From NCBI RefSeq assembly GCF_947491795.1, contig NZ_CANLKW010000004.1, forward strand, positions 186,001-250,000: 64,000 nt of DNA, given 5' to 3'. This stretch comes from an uncultured Roseobacter sp. (GTDB lineage: Bacteria; Pseudomonadota; Alphaproteobacteria; Rhodobacterales; Rhodobacteraceae). The notes beneath the pieces are model-generated. The model did not search any database. It was given only the letters and a program-made list of their open reading frames with translations, and was not told the origin of the DNA. The position numbers and the translations under genes are program-made. Shown here one piece after another: positions 1 to 9,123 of this stretch (the first letter of the stretch is position 1; the number at the start of each line of letters is the position of its first letter).

Positions 1-325
1 GCAACTCCGTTTCGGCACCAGCGCGCGGGTGCCCGAATTCCGCTTTTTTGGCACCTTGCGGGCTGTGGCTGACATGTTGCCAGCCGTGCACCAGCGGGAT
101 GAGGCAAGGACGCTCTGCAACGGCCTGCGCCAGAGTGCTGTCTGCAGGCTTTGGAATGACTGCTATATGGACAGGCAGACCTGAGCGATCCGCCAGTTGC
201 GCAAGCTGGTCGAGCGCGGGCGTCTGTGCTGTCGCATCATCATCCCGCCACCACAATGGCAGTGTCAGGCCCATCTCGCTATGTTTTCTGAGTTCATTGC
301 GCAGGTCTGCCCAGTCAGCACTCAT
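1..325 (-). CDS. Polysaccharide deacetylase family protein (partial, 3' end outside window)
   Basis: About 108 N-terminal codons are visible. The ATG at 325-323 overlaps the TGA of the upstream glycosyltransferase gene (ATGA), so the start is firm and translation is probably coupled. The protein begins MSADWADLRNEL and carries LPLWWRDDD followed by a VHIAVIP strand and an LVHGWQH motif. An early Asp pair in a WWRDDD context and a later His-Gly-Trp are typical of NodB-like/polysaccharide deacetylase proteins found in alphaproteobacterial glycan clusters. The expected activity is removal of acetyl (or a related group) from a sugar polymer or lipid-linked glycan. The catalytic C-terminal half is not visible, so activity is inferred from family resemblance and from the adjoining glycosyltransferase genes. 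Confidence 0.75.
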   Translation of the reverse strand, partial: MSADWADLRNELRKHSEMGLTLPLWWRDDDATAQTPALDQLAQLADRSGLPVHIAVIPKPADSTLAQAVAERPCLIPLVHGWQHVSHSPQGAKKAEFGHPRAGAETEL

Positions 326-1461
326 GTCTTTTCGCTCCGGAGCTTTTCACAAAGCCTGACCGTTTCTCGGGCACCGTCAAAGGTATTCTCGGCAGGCAAT
401 GGGCGGGCAGGGGCCGCGATCACGTCCTGCAAGGCTTTTGCGAGCGTATCACCCGTCATCTCGGCATCTTTGAGTGTGCGGATGTTACTTTGTCGGGCGA
501 GTGTCGTTGCCCGCAGGGTCTGTTCGGTCTCGCCACCAGCATCAAAAGGTACAAAGACAGCCGGAACGCCGGTTTGCAGCACGTCCAGCGCGGTATTATA
601 TCCGCAAAGAGAAACAGATGCAGCGGCACCGGACAGCAGAGCAGTGAAGTCCTGGCGCGCCGGTTCCACAATGACGTTTCGCGCGGCGCTGCGGCGCAGG
701 TCAACCATGCGGTCTTCGCTCCTGTCCCCGGCCACAAGCAATCTGAAAAGATGCGCGGGCATCCGTTCGGCGGTGGTGAGGACGGTGGAAAAGAGGCGGT
801 CTGCTGCCGCGCTGCCACCCGTGCTGATGATGATTTCCCCGGAAGGGTTTGTGTGACGTCCAGGCCGCCGCGCACCGGTGACAAATCCTGTGTAGTGCAG
901 TCGTGTGTTCAGTCCGGGCGTCACCGGCCAGCTCGCTTCAAGCGGCATCACGCCCGCATCCGAATGAACAAGAACACCGTCATAGAACCGCTCAAGCACC
1001 TCGTGTGTTGCGTCGGCTTTGGCAGTGGTGGATGGGGGCGACAGGATATCGCGTACAGAGGACAGGATCAGCGGCCGCGGGTCGAGTTCCGCAGCCCGCG
1101 TCAGCGCAGACTGGAATTCCTCGCGCAATACGCGGCGCCCAAAGGGATAAAGCTCTGTGATCAGAACCCCGGGTTTAAACGCGGTGAGGGCGTGGGCCAG
1201 TGTCGCCCGTCTGGTGGCCAAGGTGTCGCTGTCTGCGATCTCGCCACGCGCGTTCAGCAGGGTTGTAAAGTTGATGCCGTCTGACCTGACCGGCGGCAGT
1301 TGAACAAGGTCCGTTCCGGTGGTGTCCAGATGCGGTGCAGGCATTCCACCTGACACGACCTGGGTTTCATGACCCGCCCCGGCGAAAGCGCGCGCGACGG
1401 TAAGCGCGCGGGACAGATGCCCTGAGCCAAGCAGATGTGTGACGAGGATCTGAACTCTCAT
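322..1461 (-). CDS. Glycosyltransferase, MurG/GT28-like fold
   Basis: A 379-residue protein starting MRVQILVTHLLGSGHLSRA, the N-terminal strand and glycine/histidine loop of GT-B glycosyltransferases. The start ATG (1461-1459) overlaps the stop of the phosphatase gene by ATGA. The C-terminal half has an ISTGGSA strand-loop and a late SLCGYNTALDVLQTGVPAV segment, which is the nucleotide-sugar site of GT28 enzymes such as MurG. It has no membrane segment or signal peptide and should act on the cytoplasmic face. Donor and acceptor cannot be read from sequence. The same frame stays open upstream to 1911, but that part is antisense-like translation within the phosphatase gene and is not protein. 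It sits between a phosphatase and a deacetylase gene, which supports a role in building a modified glycan. Confidence 0.85.
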   Translation of the reverse strand: MRVQILVTHLLGSGHLSRALTVARAFAGAGHETQVVSGGMPAPHLDTTGTDLVQLPPVRSDGINFTTLLNARGEIADSDTLATRRATLAHALTAFKPGVLITELYPFGRRVLREEFQSALTRAAELDPRPLILSSVRDILSPPSTTAKADATHEVLERFYDGVLVHSDAGVMPLEASWPVTPGLNTRLHYTGFVTGARRPGRHTNPSGEIIISTGGSAAADRLFSTVLTTAERMPAHLFRLLVAGDRSEDRMVDLRRSAARNVIVEPARQDFTALLSGAAASVSLCGYNTALDVLQTGVPAVFVPFDAGGETEQTLRATTLARQSNIRTLKDAEMTGDTLAKALQDVIAAPARPLPAENTFDGARETVRLCEKLRSEKT

Positions 1462-2042
1462 ACCTGGGGCCCGTTCAGTCTGACGGGTTCCGGTGTGGCC
1501 GACCAGGTGCCGGGAGCAATATTGATCACATAAAGCCGGTCGCGCTTGATGCGAAAGGGTGCCGCCCCCTGAAATTCCCAGCCGGTTGCCACAGCCATCA
1601 GCACCCGCATGACGCCGATATGGCAGACGGCAACAGTGTCTGTCTCCAGCGCTTCCGCCCAGGGGATGAGCCGGGCGCGCAAGTCTGCCGGGCTTTCGCC
1701 ACCCGGCGGGCGGTAATCCCAGCCCCAGTGCTCGATATCCCTGAAACCACTGGCCGGATCCGCACGCAGTACGGACCCTTGCTGACCTTCCCACGTGCCC
1801 CAGTCCATCTCCATCAGCGCATCGGTGCAAAGGGGCACCCGCCCGCTGATCAGTTCTGCTGTCCGGCGCGCGCGCATCAGCGGGCTGGCACAGAGATCGG
1901 CCTCGTCCCACGGCGCGGGCAGTGTCCGTCCGGCGAGAGCAGCTTCAGCCTCGGCGTCCAGCGGGATATCGCTGCGGCCCTGTATGCGGCCTGCGCGGTT
2001 CCAGGCGGTGTGACCGTGTCGGATGATCGCAAGACGGGTCAT
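1458..2042 (-). CDS. Histidine phosphatase family protein (phosphoglycerate mutase-like)
   Basis: A 194-residue protein. The N-terminal LAIIRHGHTAWN contains the RHG catalytic motif (residues 8-10) whose His becomes phosphorylated. A second conserved His appears in the AVCHIGVMRVL segment near residue 140, as expected for the family, and a SPLMRARRTAEL segment supplies the conserved Arg. Length matches small single-domain branch-1 phosphatases. It lies inside a glycosyltransferase operon with 4-base overlaps on both sides, so it probably dephosphorylates a sugar phosphate or a glycan intermediate and not 3-phosphoglycerate. That substrate is inference; the fold call is secure. Confidence 0.9.
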   Translation of the reverse strand: MTRLAIIRHGHTAWNRAGRIQGRSDIPLDAEAEAALAGRTLPAPWDEADLCASPLMRARRTAELISGRVPLCTDALMEMDWGTWEGQQGSVLRADPASGFRDIEHWGWDYRPPGGESPADLRARLIPWAEALETDTVAVCHIGVMRVLMAVATGWEFQGAAPFRIKRDRLYVINIAPGTWSATPEPVRLNGPQV

Positions 2043-3112
2043 GCTATGGCGTCTCTGAGGACCCCGGAAAGAGTCCGTGCGGCGGCGGGCAGCAGATGGT
2101 GCTCCGCGATATGCGCGCGCGCCTGCCTGCCATGTTCCAGCCTGTGCGCGGTGTCAGCGAGATACAGATCCAGCATGTCCGCCAGTGCCTGGGCGCCATC
2201 CGATTGCGCAGGATAGTCGCCTGGGGCCAGCACATCCCGCACTCCGGGACGATCCTGGGCGACAACCGCCAGGCCTGCAGCCTGTGCCTCCAGATAGGTC
2301 ATCCCAAAGGCTTCGTTGACACCGGGCCAGAAAAACAGCCCCGCTCTGGTGTAAGCCTTTTGCAACTCAGAACCGCTCAGGGCACCGGCAAACGAAACGC
2401 GCGTGCCAAAGGGGGCCATCATTCGCTCGATCTGTACGCGGGCCGGACCATCTCCGACAATCTGCATCTGCCAGTCGCTGTGCCGCACCCGCCCGAGTGA
2501 CTGCGCGACAAGATCATAAGACGCCAGCTTGTCGCCCTCCCGCAGCATGCCCACACTCAGAAGAGGGCCTGTACAATCAGACGCATCGGGCAGTTCAGTG
2601 ATGGCAAGGAACGGGCGCAGGTGCACCAGTTTCTGACCGGCCGGGGCATAGGCGCGGAGCGCTTCGGCATCGCGCGCGGTCAGATAGCAAATGGTATGAG
2701 CCGTATCGCTGGCGGCCTCGGCCTTGCGCGCAAAAAGATCCCACGGGCCACCCAACCGCTTGCGCGCGCGTGTCGCCTCGATCAGGACATAGGGGATCGA
2801 CAGCGCGCGGCTGACCACCGGCCCCAGCAAATCCGGCGCTTTATAGTAGTTGTGATATGTGACCCAGGCCTGCCAGCCTGCGCGCCGCCCTTTGGCAACC
2901 AGCTGTTCGGCCTCACGTTCGGCGGCGGCGATGACGGCTATCTGCGTATCCGTGCAGCCCTTTCCGTCCCGGCTCTGAAAATCTGACGCCAGCCCGGCAC
3001 GGTATCCGCCATGATCCAGCGCGCGCATCAGGCCCTGTGCCATTGTCCGGTCGCCGGACGCGACAGGATGCGTCGGCGGTTTCATCGGCGCGTAAAAGGC
3101 GACGGGTGTCAC
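2039..3112 (-). CDS. Glycosyltransferase family 4-like protein
   Basis: A 357-residue protein starting MTPVAFYAPMKPP. It has a GT-B layout: an N-terminal acceptor half with a VTYHNYYKAPDLL strand, a hinge near LLSVGMLREGDKLASYD, then a C-terminal donor half. The latter has QIVGDGPARVQIE and the retaining-enzyme motif FWPGVNEAFGMTYLEAQAAG, where the E-x7-E spacing (ENEAFG...E) of GT4 enzymes is seen. No transmembrane segment. It overlaps the upstream glycosyltransferase gene by 4 bases (ATGA) and the downstream phosphatase gene by 4 bases. It is expected to add a sugar with retention of configuration from a nucleotide-sugar donor; the sugar is unknown. Confidence 0.9.
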   Translation of the reverse strand: MTPVAFYAPMKPPTHPVASGDRTMAQGLMRALDHGGYRAGLASDFQSRDGKGCTDTQIAVIAAAEREAEQLVAKGRRAGWQAWVTYHNYYKAPDLLGPVVSRALSIPYVLIEATRARKRLGGPWDLFARKAEAASDTAHTICYLTARDAEALRAYAPAGQKLVHLRPFLAITELPDASDCTGPLLSVGMLREGDKLASYDLVAQSLGRVRHSDWQMQIVGDGPARVQIERMMAPFGTRVSFAGALSGSELQKAYTRAGLFFWPGVNEAFGMTYLEAQAAGLAVVAQDRPGVRDVLAPGDYPAQSDGAQALADMLDLYLADTAHRLEHGRQARAHIAEHHLLPAAARTLSGVLRDAIA

Positions 3113-4359
3113 GCGCCCGGTTCCATGATGGCGCGCAGACGCCGCACCAGATGCGCAATGCCGGGCTCCATGCGAAAATCCTGTACCAGCCGTTCATAGG
3201 CTTTATCTGCCAGTGTGGGGCCCATCAGTGGGTCTTCTGCGAATGCTCTGATCGCTGTGGCGATGCTCTCGGGCGCGTCATCCGTCAGAATGCCATGCAC
3301 ACCTGACCGGATGAATTCCGGTATGGCCGAAACCGGTGTGGACAGGATGGGCAGTTTCTGGCTGGCCGCCTCCATCAGGACATTGGGCAGGCCGTCGCGG
3401 TCCCCGTCTTCTGCAATCCGGCTCGGCAGCACAAAAAGATCAGCGGCGCGCATCGCCGCAATAACCTCTGGCTGGTCGCGGGCACCCTGCCAGGTGATCC
3501 GGTCTGCAACGCCGCGTTCCTGCGCCTGTTTTTGCAGCGCCTCCCCCAGAGTGCCGCCACCAATATGGGTCCAGTGCCAGTTCAGCCCGGGCGGCAGCTG
3601 TGCCAGAGCGTCGATCAGGCGATCAAAACCCTTTTTCTCGACCAGACGCCCGACAGACATCAGCGCCAGCGGCGCGTCTGCCGAGCGATGGCTGCGATCG
3701 GGCGGATCGGGAAACCGCTGCAGATCGAGACCATGATACACCAGATCCACCCGGTCGGGTGTATCGGCCAGGTCTTTGAGGTGTTCCGCGCCAAAACCGG
3801 TGCAGGTCGCGCCAAAGGCCGCGCCGAAACTCTGCGCTGACAGCTTTTCGCGCAGCTCCCAGTCCGGCGAGGTCCAGATATCCTTGGCATGCGCAGAAAA
3901 GGACCATGGCAGACCGCGCAGGATGGCGGCATAGCGCGCGACAGACGATGGCGTGTGCAGAAAATGTGCGTAGAGCGCCAGTGTGCTGTCGGGCAGCTCG
4001 CGCGCCATGACGCAGGCCTGGCCGAACCGGCGCAGACGATTGGGTGTTTTGTCCCGTGCATAATCCGCACGGATCATGCGCCAGGCAGCCGCGAAACCCG
4101 GCGCACGGGTGGCACTCAGAAAGCCACGCAGCACCCGCAGGGGCGCGTCGCGCAGGTATTCCGGCAGATAATGCACCGGTGCCTGCAAGCGGTCGTGCAG
4201 CGGATGGGTTTTCGTGTCGGTCGGGTGGCGCAGGGACCAGATCTCGAAGGAGAGACCGGCTTCCTCAAGGGCAACCAGTTCCTGGGCAATGAAGGTCTCG
4301 GACAGACGTGGCCAGCCTTTCACCACCACTGCGAGCGGCGCGCCTGTGGTTTGTGTCAT
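3109..4359 (-). CDS. Glycosyltransferase family 4-like protein, colanic-acid type
   Basis: A 416-residue GT-B glycosyltransferase. The N-terminal VVVKGWPRLSETFIAQEL motif is typical of the exopolysaccharide glycosyltransferases related to WcaL/AmsK. The C-terminal half has LMSVGRLVEKKGFDRLIDAL and a donor site ending FVLPSRIAEDGDRDGLPNVL followed by MEAASQKLPILS, with the two Glu residues expected for a retaining GT4 enzyme. The start ATG at 4359 overlaps the preceding gene's stop. It probably extends a cell-surface or lipid-linked glycan on the inner face of the membrane. The product made by the cluster is unknown. Confidence 0.9.
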   Translation of the reverse strand: MTQTTGAPLAVVVKGWPRLSETFIAQELVALEEAGLSFEIWSLRHPTDTKTHPLHDRLQAPVHYLPEYLRDAPLRVLRGFLSATRAPGFAAAWRMIRADYARDKTPNRLRRFGQACVMARELPDSTLALYAHFLHTPSSVARYAAILRGLPWSFSAHAKDIWTSPDWELREKLSAQSFGAAFGATCTGFGAEHLKDLADTPDRVDLVYHGLDLQRFPDPPDRSHRSADAPLALMSVGRLVEKKGFDRLIDALAQLPPGLNWHWTHIGGGTLGEALQKQAQERGVADRITWQGARDQPEVIAAMRAADLFVLPSRIAEDGDRDGLPNVLMEAASQKLPILSTPVSAIPEFIRSGVHGILTDDAPESIATAIRAFAEDPLMGPTLADKAYERLVQDFRMEPGIAHLVRRLRAIMEPGA

Positions 4360-5588
4360 TTGCTGGTCACCAGCGCTCCGGCACGGCGCACCACCACTTC
4401 AAGGCCGTCCAGCAGGCCGTCAGCGCCCGCCTCAGAAGGTTTGTTCTGCGAGGGCAGTCTGCGTATCGCCCGGACCATGGATGCCGGGGTCATGCCGTCG
4501 CGGTTTTCGTCCAGCATCCGTACCAGTCCAAGCTCTTCTGCGCGCGAAGCACGGATCCACTGCTCGAGCCGTGGCACAGTACGGGGCACGATCACAGCGC
4601 GCTGATCAAAAGACAGGACTTCGCAGAAAGTATTGTAGCCACCCATGCAGACAACACCCTGAGCACCGGCAAAAAGCGTTTCAATGCGGGCATCGAAACC
4701 CACGGCGTCCACGCGCCCGTTCAATGCCGCGACCCGCGCGTCAAATGCATCGCGCACTTCACCCGACAGAAACGGGCCGTAGACCAGAATGGCGTTGGGG
4801 TGCAGCGTCGGGTCGGCTTCATATGCAGAAAGAACCAGATCAACCATGGCCTCGCCGTCGCCGCCACCGCCCGGCGTGATCAGAACATAGGGGTTGTCCG
4901 GTGTATCTGCAGCATCGGTAATTTCGCGGCGCAGATATCCGGTCCAGTGGATGCGCGCTCGTGTTGCCGGCGACAGGTCCAGCCCCTGTGTCGGGTCATA
5001 AACGGACCGGGGGCCATACACCCAGATCTCATCATAAAACTGTTCGGTGGCCTCGATCGCGCCTTTCCGGTCCCATTCGGCACGCAGCACAACGGCCTCG
5101 TCCAGAACATCGCGCAGGCCCAGCACGCAACGTGTCGTGCCCCGTGCGGCAAGCCATTCGAGCGTGGGAAGCAGTTCGCCACGAAACCCTGTTGGTTCCT
5201 TGTCCACGATCAGCAGGTCGGGGTCATATTGTTCAATCGCGGTCTGGATAAGGCCGGACCGCAGCGCTGTCGTCTCGTCGATGTTCAGCCCAAGCGTCTG
5301 GCTGACGTAAGATCCGTCCGGCAGTTTTGACACGCCCGGCAGACGCACGTGGTCCACGCGCTCGGGAAAGGTGAACCGCCCTGCAATCGGCGAGCCGGTG
5401 AGAATAATCGCCGATGTACCGGGGTCTGATGCCGTCAGTGCAGAGGCCAGCGCTCTCGACCGCCGCAGATGCCCGAGACCAAAGGTGTCGTGGCTGTAGA
5501 ACATAATGCGGCGCGGCCGGTCGCTGTTATGGGCTCTGCCTGTCTCAGAAGGCGCGCCTGATGTGTCATGCATATTCATGACTGGCAT
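4356..5588 (-). CDS. Glycosyltransferase, MurG/GT28-like; first gene of the glycan operon
   Basis: A 410-residue protein. After about 25 poorly conserved residues comes IMFYSHDTFGLGHLRRSRAL, the glycine-rich N-terminal loop of GT28-type enzymes, and later ITPGGGGDGEAM and VVCMGGYNTFCEVLSFDQRAV, the donor-binding half. It resembles the gene at 322-1461, so the cluster has two paralogous MurG-like enzymes and two GT4-like ones. The ATG at 5588 is used here; in-frame ATGs follow at codons 4, 6 and 29, and ribosome-site evidence does not decide between them. The promoter for the minus-strand operon should lie in 5589-5818, shared with the divergent channel gene. Confidence 0.85.
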   Translation of the reverse strand: MPVMNMHDTSGAPSETGRAHNSDRPRRIMFYSHDTFGLGHLRRSRALASALTASDPGTSAIILTGSPIAGRFTFPERVDHVRLPGVSKLPDGSYVSQTLGLNIDETTALRSGLIQTAIEQYDPDLLIVDKEPTGFRGELLPTLEWLAARGTTRCVLGLRDVLDEAVVLRAEWDRKGAIEATEQFYDEIWVYGPRSVYDPTQGLDLSPATRARIHWTGYLRREITDAADTPDNPYVLITPGGGGDGEAMVDLVLSAYEADPTLHPNAILVYGPFLSGEVRDAFDARVAALNGRVDAVGFDARIETLFAGAQGVVCMGGYNTFCEVLSFDQRAVIVPRTVPRLEQWIRASRAEELGLVRMLDENRDGMTPASMVRAIRRLPSQNKPSEAGADGLLDGLEVVVRRAGALVTSK

Positions 5589-5818
5589 CGCCCTGACGGA
5601 GCCGTAAGTTCCGCAGCTGTCGGATTGAATGTCGGGCGCATAGGCCGTTCCCCGGGTAGTTCGTCTACGGTCAGCGCCGCGTTTTCAGCTTCCTGGCATA
5701 AATTTCCGGCGGGTGCAAAACACGACTGAGTTGAACGTTGCCGATTGATGTCCGATTGCAATGGTTCCCGGGCTCGCCTACCGTCCGGGCGACACTCCGT
5801 TTTCCGAAAGTAAGACAC

Positions 5819-8200
5819 ATGCGTTTCATCCTGCTTGTCCTGACCATGATGACGTTGCTCATGGGGGCAGTGCCGGGCGGTGGGACGGCACAGGCGCAGG
5901 GTGTCGGCTCTCTCTTTTCTGTGGCAGGTGGCGGCAGTGCGGATACAGCTGAAACGGAACGTGTGTCCGAGATCATGCGTCAGGCCGCAGAAGCCGGTGT
6001 CGGGGTCGTGGTCATCGGACCCGACGGCGAAATCGTTCTGACATCTGCCCCCGACAAAACCAGTGAAGTGCCTGAAACCCCTGAAGGCGCAGGCCTTATG
6101 AAAATGCAGGACTCTGTGGTGCGGTTCCGTACCGCGCTGGTGGAACGGATCCTTGATCTGCCGAATGCCTTTAACGAGGTCGTCTATATTCTGCGTGCAA
6201 CCAGCCCCACCGGGGAAATCTGGGTGTTTGCCGAAGTTGTCATCTTTTCCCTGATGCTGTTCGGGGTCGGTGTCGCGGTAGAGCGCTACATCTACGGGCC
6301 AAAGATCGCCAAGAGCTGGGTGGTGGCCCGCACGCGTGAAAATCCGCAGGGATACTCTGAAAAGATGCCCTGGCTGGTGTTCCGCTTTGTCCTGGGCGTT
6401 GTGGGTATTCTGATCTCCATGGCAGTCGCATACGTGCTTGGCGCCATAATCTGGGGTCCGATCAAGGACCCGGCAATCCAGTTTACGGCCAGTATTGTGA
6501 ATGCGGCCTATTTCATGAGCCGGTTTGCTGCAGTGCTGTGGCGGATGATTCTGTCTCCCTACATGGCTCAGTACCGTATCCCTGTACTGACCACGCGGGA
6601 CGCAAAGAGCCTGCACCGCTGGCTCTACACTCTGGCGGGATTCGACATCTGCGCCATTCTGTTCGGTGTGTGGATCGGAGAACTGGGGCTGAACTATGAT
6701 GTCTATGCGTTCCTGTCCTCGCTTCTGTCTGCGGCCGTGGTGTTGCTGAACATTCTGATGGTGCTGGTCAACCGCCGTGCGATCTCCAGCGCGATCCGGC
6801 AGGGTAAACCTGTGACCGAGCTCAGCTGGCTTGTCAGGACGCTCTCGACGGTCTGGGCACCGGCGGTGATATTTTACGTACTCTTCGCCTGGGGAGAGCT
6901 GACTTATGATCTGGTTCTGGGCAATCCGTCCTCCATTCCGCTCATCGGTGGCGCATACCTCATCCTGTTGTCGATCATTGTTGTCTATGGGGTCATCAAC
7001 TTTCTGATTGAGCGCAGTTTTGCCCGGGCCAGGGCGTTGCGAGCCCTTAACGAGGCCGAGGCCAATGGGCCCGCCGGCGCTGATGAGGCGGAAGCGTCCG
7101 ATCATACGGATACCGGTTTTGCGCAGATACAGGATATCAGGCCACGCCAGGAGCTGACCACTTTCGAAGGGCTGGCGCGCAGGGTTGCGGGTATTCTCGC
7201 CTTTGTCGCAGGCGTCTATGCGTTTTTCTACATCTGGGACAATGACAGCGCGCAGATGGTCGAAACGGCGGCAACCCAGGCGCTGGATATCATGGTCATT
7301 CTGTTCCTCGGCTATATTGTCTATCACGTTTTCCGCATCTGGATCGACAATAAGATCCGCGAAGAGCAGGGCGATATGGAAGAGGGTGAGCTGGGCGACG
7401 AGGGCGGCGGCAGCAGCGCCAGCCGGCTCGCGACGCTGCTGCCGTTGTTCCGGAACTTCATCCTGATTGTGCTGCTGGTAACGATCCTGCTGATTATCCT
7501 GCTGGAGCTTGGCGTGAATGTCGGCCCGCTTTTTGCGGGTGCGGGTGTTGTCGGTGTTGCTGTTGGTTTCGGCAGTCAGGCGCTGGTACGCGATATCTTT
7601 TCAGGCGGTTTCTTTCTGTTCGATGATGCGTTCCGCAAAGGGGAATACCTGGATATTGGCGGCGTCAAAGGTACGGTCGAGAAAATCTCGGTTCGCTCGT
7701 TCCAGCTGCGGCACCACCTGGGCGCGCTGCACACCATTCCCTTTGGCGAGATCCAGGTGATGACGAACTATTCGCGCGACTGGGTCATCATGAAGCTGCC
7801 GTTGCGGGTGACCTACGACACGGATGTTGAGCATGTGCGCAAACTTATCAAAAAGCTTGGCGTGCAACTGCTCGACGATCCGGTGATCGGAGATAACTTC
7901 ATTCAGCCGCTTAAATCGCAGGGCGTGATCGAGATGCAGGATTCTGCGATGATCATCCGCGTGAAATTCATGACAAAGCCCGGTGACCAGTGGCTGGTGC
8001 GCAAAAAGGTCTACGAGGAAATCCGAGCCCTCTTTGAACGTGAAGGGATCAGATTTGCCCACAAGGAAGTCACGGTGCGTCTGGCGGACGGCAAGGTCGA
8101 TGAATTGTCCGAAGAAGACAAAAAGACGGTTACCGCAGCGGCTCAGGCGCAGATCGAAGAAGACCTGCTGGATGGCGATGAGGGCGGTGACGACCGCTGA
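5819..8200 (+). CDS. MscS family mechanosensitive ion channel (large, multi-TM)
   Basis: A 793-residue protein from the ATG at 5819. That start is preferred over an upstream in-frame ATG (5738) because it begins directly with a signal peptide (MRFILLVLTMMTLL, cleavage probably after GTAQAQ). A soluble N-terminal domain is followed by many hydrophobic segments between about residues 120 and 590. The conserved MscS domain lies near residues 570-730, with the pore-lining helix GVAVGFGSQALVRDIFSGG and the beta-domain sequence GEYLDIGGVKGTVEKIS. Family members gate under membrane tension and release solutes on hypo-osmotic shock. Large versions like this carry extra transmembrane helices and a periplasmic part. 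It is divergent from the glycan operon and convergent with the LysR gene (6-base gap). Confidence 0.93.
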   Translation: MRFILLVLTMMTLLMGAVPGGGTAQAQGVGSLFSVAGGGSADTAETERVSEIMRQAAEAGVGVVVIGPDGEIVLTSAPDKTSEVPETPEGAGLMKMQDSVVRFRTALVERILDLPNAFNEVVYILRATSPTGEIWVFAEVVIFSLMLFGVGVAVERYIYGPKIAKSWVVARTRENPQGYSEKMPWLVFRFVLGVVGILISMAVAYVLGAIIWGPIKDPAIQFTASIVNAAYFMSRFAAVLWRMILSPYMAQYRIPVLTTRDAKSLHRWLYTLAGFDICAILFGVWIGELGLNYDVYAFLSSLLSAAVVLLNILMVLVNRRAISSAIRQGKPVTELSWLVRTLSTVWAPAVIFYVLFAWGELTYDLVLGNPSSIPLIGGAYLILLSIIVVYGVINFLIERSFARARALRALNEAEANGPAGADEAEASDHTDTGFAQIQDIRPRQELTTFEGLARRVAGILAFVAGVYAFFYIWDNDSAQMVETAATQALDIMVILFLGYIVYHVFRIWIDNKIREEQGDMEEGELGDEGGGSSASRLATLLPLFRNFILIVLLVTILLIILLELGVNVGPLFAGAGVVGVAVGFGSQALVRDIFSGGFFLFDDAFRKGEYLDIGGVKGTVEKISVRSFQLRHHLGALHTIPFGEIQVMTNYSRDWVIMKLPLRVTYDTDVEHVRKLIKKLGVQLLDDPVIGDNFIQPLKSQGVIEMQDSAMIIRVKFMTKPGDQWLVRKKVYEEIRALFEREGIRFAHKEVTVRLADGKVDELSEEDKKTVTAAAQAQIEEDLLDGDEGGDDR

Positions 8201-8206
8201 CGCAGC

Positions 8207-9037
8207 CTAGGGTCGCTGGTGCAGGTACCCGGCGATGGCGTCGAGCGCTGCGCGGATGGGCGGCTGGTTGCGGGCTTCATGATGGGAAACCAGCCACTGT
8301 TCGCTGCGCAATTCGTCAATCGGGTCGGACAGGCGGACAAGCCCGGGCAACCGGTCACCGACGAACACCGGCAGAACGACACGGCCGACCCCGGCCCGTG
8401 CGAGCGCACAGGCCAGATGCGGGCTGTTCACCTTGGTGACGATCTCTGCGCCGTGATGGCCCTGCACCCAGCGCAGAGAGGGTGTTACGGCTGTATCCCA
8501 TGCAGGGCCGATCCAGCCTGTTACGTTTTCGCTGGCGGAATAAACGACATAATCGACCTCTCCGATCTGCTGCCGGGCGACCCATGGCTGATCCGGACGA
8601 CGGTTCCGGATGCCGATGTCGACCTCGCGCCGGGCGATGTCCAGATCACGATCACAATACATGAACTCGGGCAACCAGGGATCTCTGGCCTGCCAGAAGT
8701 CTGAAAGATGTTCTGCAAGGTCATGTGCCGTCCATGTCCCTGCTGAAATCCGCACGCAGACAGGCCCCTGGGCCTGGCCCTGCCACAGATCGATCTGGCG
8801 TGCGACGTCTTCCATTGTGCGGGTCTGCTGTGCCAGTGCGTGCCCGTCGGGCGCCAGCCTGTACCCGTCACTTCCATGCAGAAAGAGCCTGCGCCCCAGA
8901 CGCGCCTCAAAAGCCTTCATCCGGCGGCTGAGGGTCGCAGCGCTGACCCCAAGTTCTGCAGCCGCGCGGGTCAGCCCGCCGGTCCGCGCAACCGCAGAAA
9001 AGTAGGCAAGGTCATTCCAGTCGGGGCCGCTTTTCAT
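8207..9037 (-). CDS. LysR family transcriptional regulator
   Basis: A 276-residue protein. The N-terminal winged helix-turn-helix (residues about 8-65) reads DLAYFSAVARTGGLTRAAAE then LGVSAATLSRRMKAFEARLG, the typical LysR recognition helix. The rest is a periplasmic-binding-like effector domain with HLACALARAGVGRVVLPVFV. It is slightly short for the family (about 300). It is divergent from a 65-residue gene 87 bases away, and an inverted repeat lies just before its start. The target and inducer are unknown; the divergent small gene or the importer beyond it are candidates by position only. Confidence 0.92.
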   Translation of the reverse strand: MKSGPDWNDLAYFSAVARTGGLTRAAAELGVSAATLSRRMKAFEARLGRRLFLHGSDGYRLAPDGHALAQQTRTMEDVARQIDLWQGQAQGPVCVRISAGTWTAHDLAEHLSDFWQARDPWLPEFMYCDRDLDIARREVDIGIRNRRPDQPWVARQQIGEVDYVVYSASENVTGWIGPAWDTAVTPSLRWVQGHHGAEIVTKVNSPHLACALARAGVGRVVLPVFVGDRLPGLVRLSDPIDELRSEQWLVSHHEARNQPPIRAALDAIAGYLHQRP

Positions 9038-9044
9038 TTTTGAA

Positions 9045-9068
9045 AGTCCACCTGTGATTTTAGGGACT
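9045..9068. promoter_or_regulatory. Imperfect LysR-type inverted repeat upstream of LysR gene
   Basis: The arms AGTCC (9045-9049) and GGACT (9064-9068) are inverted, separated by 14 bases. They lie 8 bases before the LysR start codon, between it and the divergent small gene. LysR proteins commonly autoregulate from such sites, but the arms are only 5 bases and the spacing is not the usual 11, so this is a weak call. Confidence 0.3.
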
Positions 9069-9123
9069 GATGAGCCGGGGCACCGCGCAGTAAGTTCCGG
9101 ACATACCTGAAAGGAGAACGCCC

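Noticed and set aside
5576..7327. A 583-codon open frame on the minus strand within the MscS gene
   Set aside because: It is antisense to a strongly conserved channel gene, has a Gln/Arg/His-rich composition typical of antisense GC-rich frames, no ribosome site and no recognisable fold.
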